Source: CAZXDS01 sp964639525 (GTDB lineage: Bacteria > Bacteroidota > Ignavibacteria > Ignavibacteriales > Melioribacteraceae). Taken from it: a stretch of DNA of 27,611 nucleotides. Shown one piece after another: positions 24,835-27,611 of the stretch. Within the stretch, counting starts at the first letter, position 1. Each line of letters begins with the position of its first letter. The DNA lies in contig CAZXDS010000021.1 in the NCBI GenBank assembly GCA_964639525.1, positions 1-27,611 of the forward strand. Reading direction: 5' to 3'. Below the pieces are notes generated by a model that worked only from the letters and a program-made list of their open reading frames with translations, was not told the origin of the DNA and searched no databases. A program made the position numbers and the translations under genes.

Positions 24835-26322
24835 ATGTCATCTTATAAAAATTATAAAGTCGCTTTTGTTACAAGCGAAGTTGTGCCTTTTGCAAAAACC
24901 GGAGGCTTAGCTGATGTTGCAGGTTCATTGCCGAAATACATTAGCAAGTCCGGAGTTGACGTAAAGGTCTTTATGCCAATGTATTCAAGCATAGATTTTT
25001 CAAAGTGTAATCTAACTCCGATAAATTCTAACGACAATATTCTGATTAGAACTGCAGCTAAATTGTATCCGGTAAAAATTTATCGTAGCACTTTACACAA
25101 TTCTCAAGTTGAAATTTACTTTATACAAAACAAACATTTTTTTCACCGAGATAAAATTTATACAGAGGATGCGGATGAGGACGAAAGATTTATCTTTTTT
25201 CAAAAAGCTGTTATTGAAACAATTCAAAGGCTGAAATGGGATCCCGATATTGTGCACTGCAATGACTGGCAAACTGCTCTTATTCCTTTATTGTTAAGGG
25301 ACAACTATTCGTGGGATAAATTATTTTCAAAAGCGGCAACTTTGCTAACAATTCACAATGTTGGATATCAGGGAATCTTTGGAAAAGCTACGGCAGAAAA
25401 AGCCGAAATACGAGATGAGTTTTACAAACCCAGCGGGAAAGTTGAGCTTAACGGAAATATTAATTTTTTAAAGGCCGGAATTAATTTTGCCGATTTAATT
25501 ACAACTGTGAGCAAAACCTATTCAAAAGAAATTTTAACTGCTGAATTTGGGCATGGTCTTGAAACTACTTTACAAAATCGCATTGACGATATTTACGGAA
25601 TAATTAACGGCGTGGACTATTCCATTTGGAACCCCGAAGTTGATAAGAATATTCCTTTTAAGTATTCTACCAATAATATGAATGGTAAAAAGTTAAATAA
25701 AAAAATTTTACTAACTGAATTTGGTTTGCAGTTTAGCGATGATGTTCCTGTGATTGGAATCATTTCCCGACTTGCTTCACAAAAAGGATTTGATATTATT
25801 GAAGAAGTACTCTCAAAAATTATTAAACTGAAAATGCGTTTAATAATCTTGGGAAGCGGAGAAACCCATTACGAAAAAATGTTTGCTGATCTTGTGAAAA
25901 AACATCCTCGTAAAGCTGCGGTTTATCTCGGTTATAACTATGAGCTTGCTCATCTTGTTGAAGCCGGTTCGGATATGTTTTTAATGCCTTCTCATTACGA
26001 ACCTTGCGGACTGAACCAAATTTATTCTCTAAAATATGGAACCGTTCCAATCGTTAGAAAAACAGGCGGACTTGCTGATACCGTAATCGATTGGAATGAA
26101 AGTGTTGCAAAAGGAAAAGAAGATGGGAACGGATTTGTTTTTTCAGAGTATTCGGGCGCCGCATTAATTAAAGCCTTGAGACGTGCTCTTAAAATTTTTA
26201 ATCGAAAATCTGAATGGAAAAAAATTATTACAAACGGAATGAAATGCAATTATTCGTGGCAGAAATCTGCAGAAAAATACATTGAGCTATATGATAGAGC
26301 TTACATGAAAAGAAACAAATAA
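24835..26322 (+). CDS. glgA: Glycogen synthase (ADP-glucose type, GT5)
   Basis: This 495-aa protein is a full-length GT5 glycogen/starch synthase. The N-terminal domain starts VAFVTSEVVPFAKTGGLADV, with the ADP-glucose-binding KTGGL at 21-25, and includes VHCNDWQTALIPLLLRD and LLTIHNVGYQG. The C-terminal domain carries GIISRLASQKGFDII, then E389 in HYEPCGLNQIYSLKYGT and a second KTGGL at 409-413. It extends alpha-1,4 glucan chains from ADP-glucose in the cytoplasm. It begins 74 bp after the acyl-CoA synthetase in the same direction; a 17-bp AT-only inverted repeat (24794-24810) lies in that gap. No other glg gene is in the window. A strong shared terminator follows. No clear Shine-Dalgarno site. 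Confidence 0.96.
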   Translation: MSSYKNYKVAFVTSEVVPFAKTGGLADVAGSLPKYISKSGVDVKVFMPMYSSIDFSKCNLTPINSNDNILIRTAAKLYPVKIYRSTLHNSQVEIYFIQNKHFFHRDKIYTEDADEDERFIFFQKAVIETIQRLKWDPDIVHCNDWQTALIPLLLRDNYSWDKLFSKAATLLTIHNVGYQGIFGKATAEKAEIRDEFYKPSGKVELNGNINFLKAGINFADLITTVSKTYSKEILTAEFGHGLETTLQNRIDDIYGIINGVDYSIWNPEVDKNIPFKYSTNNMNGKKLNKKILLTEFGLQFSDDVPVIGIISRLASQKGFDIIEEVLSKIIKLKMRLIILGSGETHYEKMFADLVKKHPRKAAVYLGYNYELAHLVEAGSDMFLMPSHYEPCGLNQIYSLKYGTVPIVRKTGGLADTVIDWNESVAKGKEDGNGFVFSEYSGAALIKALRRALKIFNRKSEWKKIITNGMKCNYSWQKSAEKYIELYDRAYMKRNK

Positions 26323-26328
26323 TAATTA

Positions 26329-26363
26329 TAAGTTCCGCTTTCATAAATTAAAAGCGGAACTTA
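26329..26363. terminator. Bidirectional terminator between glgA and the acyl-CoA dehydrogenase gene
   Basis: TAAGTTCCGCTTT (26329-26341) and AAAGCGGAACTTA (26351-26363) form a perfect 13-bp stem with a 9-nt loop, six bases after the glgA stop and eight before the end of the convergent gene. Both strands have AT-rich flanks. Confidence 0.8.
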
Positions 26364-26371
26364 AGAACTAA

Positions 26372-27523
26372 CTAAATTTGATATTTATTCAATAGATTTC
26401 TTGCAATAATAAGCTTTTGAATCTCTGAAGTGCCTTCATAAATCTCGGTAACTTTTGAATCGCGAAACATGCGTTCAACTTCATACTCGCGAACATATCC
26501 GTAACCGCCTAGTATTTGCACGGCATCGCGAGCATTATCAACGGCAACAGTAGATGCATAAAGTTTAGCCATTGATGCCTCCATAATATAATCTTTACCT
26601 GCGTCTTTAAGAGCAGCAGCCTGCAGCGTTAATAATTTAGCCGCTTCTGCTTTTGTTGCCATATCCGCTAAGTTAAATTGAATTGACTGGTGATTAAATA
26701 TTTCAGTACCGAATGCTTTACGCTCCTGCGCATACTTCATTGCCACTTCAAATGAACCGGTTGCAATACCAACCGCCTGCGATGCAATTCCGTATCGTCC
26801 GCCGTTAAGAGTGTTCATAGCAAAATTAAATCCCTTACCGACTTCCCATATCACATTTTCTTCAGGTACTTTGCAATTTGTAAAAGTAAGTGAACAAGTA
26901 TCCGAACTGCGAATACCAAGCTTATCTTCTTTAATACCGTGGTCAAAACCTTCCCAGCCTTTTTCAACAACAAATGCGGTTATTCCCTTGTGCTTTTTCT
27001 CACTGTCGGTTTGTGCTATAACAATAAAGTAATCAGCTGATTGTCCGTTGGTAATCCAATTTTTTATTCCGTTGAGAACCCAATAATTTCCTTCTTTGTG
27101 AGCAGAAGTTTGCTGATGAGTTGCATCACTTCCCGCCTCCGGTTCCGAAAGAGCAAACGCCCCGAGCTTTTCACCGCGAGCCAAAGGTTTTAAGTATTTT
27201 TCTTTTAAAAACTCCGAGCCCCATTTTTCCAATCCAAAAGTAACAAGTGAATTATTGACCGACATGATAACGCCAACACTTGCATCAACTTTAGAAATTT
27301 CAATCATAGCCAAAACATAACTGACCGTATCCATTCCGGCACCATCGTATTTTGGATCAACCATCATGCCCATAAAACCAAGTTCACCAAGTTTTTTTAC
27401 TATTTCGGTAGGAAATTTTGTTTCTTTATCCCTCTCAATTGCGGTTGGTGCAATTTCTGCTTTTGCAAAATCACGGGCAGTGTCTTTAATCATTTGTTGT
27501 TCTTCCGACAATAAAAAATCCAT
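26372..27523 (-). CDS. Acyl-CoA dehydrogenase (short/medium-chain type)
   Basis: This protein has 383 aa from the ATG at 27523, beginning MDFLLSEEQQMIKDTARDFA as the family usually does. An in-frame GTG at 27535 overlaps the Shine-Dalgarno GGAG (27530-27533) and is therefore not the likely start. The FAD-binding strand LGAFALSEPEAGSDA, the ...YWVLNGIKNWITNG segment and the C-terminal YGYVREYEVERMFRDSKV are all present. The catalytic base is E363 in IYEGTSEIQ, the position used by butyryl- and short-chain acyl-CoA dehydrogenases. It introduces the alpha-beta double bond of acyl-CoA in beta-oxidation, passing electrons to electron-transfer flavoprotein. Substrate length cannot be told from the motifs. 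It is transcribed alone here; its promoter lies toward the right edge. Confidence 0.94.
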   Translation of the reverse strand: MDFLLSEEQQMIKDTARDFAKAEIAPTAIERDKETKFPTEIVKKLGELGFMGMMVDPKYDGAGMDTVSYVLAMIEISKVDASVGVIMSVNNSLVTFGLEKWGSEFLKEKYLKPLARGEKLGAFALSEPEAGSDATHQQTSAHKEGNYWVLNGIKNWITNGQSADYFIVIAQTDSEKKHKGITAFVVEKGWEGFDHGIKEDKLGIRSSDTCSLTFTNCKVPEENVIWEVGKGFNFAMNTLNGGRYGIASQAVGIATGSFEVAMKYAQERKAFGTEIFNHQSIQFNLADMATKAEAAKLLTLQAAALKDAGKDYIMEASMAKLYASTVAVDNARDAVQILGGYGYVREYEVERMFRDSKVTEIYEGTSEIQKLIIARNLLNKYQI

Positions 27524-27578
27524 AATAGTCTCCACTAATCTTTTTATATATTATTTTATATCAAAAAATAATTATCTC

Positions 27579-27598
27579 TTCCTTTAAAACGAAAGGAA
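27579..27598 (-). terminator. Small hairpin upstream of the acyl-CoA dehydrogenase gene
   Basis: TTCCTTT (27579-27585) and AAAGGAA (27592-27598) form a 7-bp stem with a 6-nt loop. On the minus strand it is followed by AT-rich sequence with a T-run further on, so it may end a transcript from a gene beyond the window or lie in a leader. The rest of 27524-27611 shows nothing else. Confidence 0.25.
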
Positions 27599-27611
27599 TT
27601 ATTAATTAACT

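Overview
The window looks like chromosomal DNA from a low-GC member of the Bacteroidetes/Chlorobi/Ignavibacteria group, most likely Ignavibacteria-like. Three things suggest this. Secreted proteins end in type IX secretion (T9SS) sorting domains with the YPNPFNPST signature. Several upstream regions carry the TAnnTTTG -7 box typical of this phylum group. Shine-Dalgarno sites are strong before some genes and absent before others. The placement is inferred from motifs and codon use; there is no rRNA or other phylogenetic marker here. I see no tRNA, rRNA, CRISPR array, intact transposase or prophage.

Region 1 (1-10600) is an envelope and secretion block. A 123-bp non-coding element (two REP-like hairpins inside 19-bp terminal inverted repeats) lies just upstream of a 2095-aa secreted protein built from eight lamin-tail domains alternating with CARDB-like domains. 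Two more T9SS cargo proteins follow on the minus strand.

Region 2 (10600-16126) holds unrelated single genes: a radical SAM/partial SPASM enzyme with an inverted repeat in its leader, an AAA/DUF4143 ATPase, a TPM-domain protein, an EamA-type permease, and a winged-helix Fic protein whose catalytic His is replaced by Gln.

Region 3 (16127-20345) is a stress block. It contains the disaggregase clpB, then dps and a two-cysteine oxyR facing apart across a short palindrome-rich spacer, the classic arrangement for peroxide-controlled iron storage.

Region 4 (20479-27611) is metabolic. It contains paaABC (phenylacetyl-CoA epoxidase core, without D or E), a divergently transcribed fused ADP-forming acyl-CoA synthetase, glycogen synthase glgA, and an acyl-CoA dehydrogenase. 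Together these suggest oxygen-dependent use of aromatic or acyl acids with energy conservation at the CoA-thioester level, plus glycogen storage.

The points most worth following up are the REP/MITE element at 2-124, the 819-bp tandem repeats in the lamin-tail gene, the catalytic-His-less Fic protein with repeats around its promoter, the radical SAM gene with its hairpin leader, and the pairing of paaABC with an ADP-forming acyl-CoA synthetase. I saw no convincing entirely new multi-gene system.
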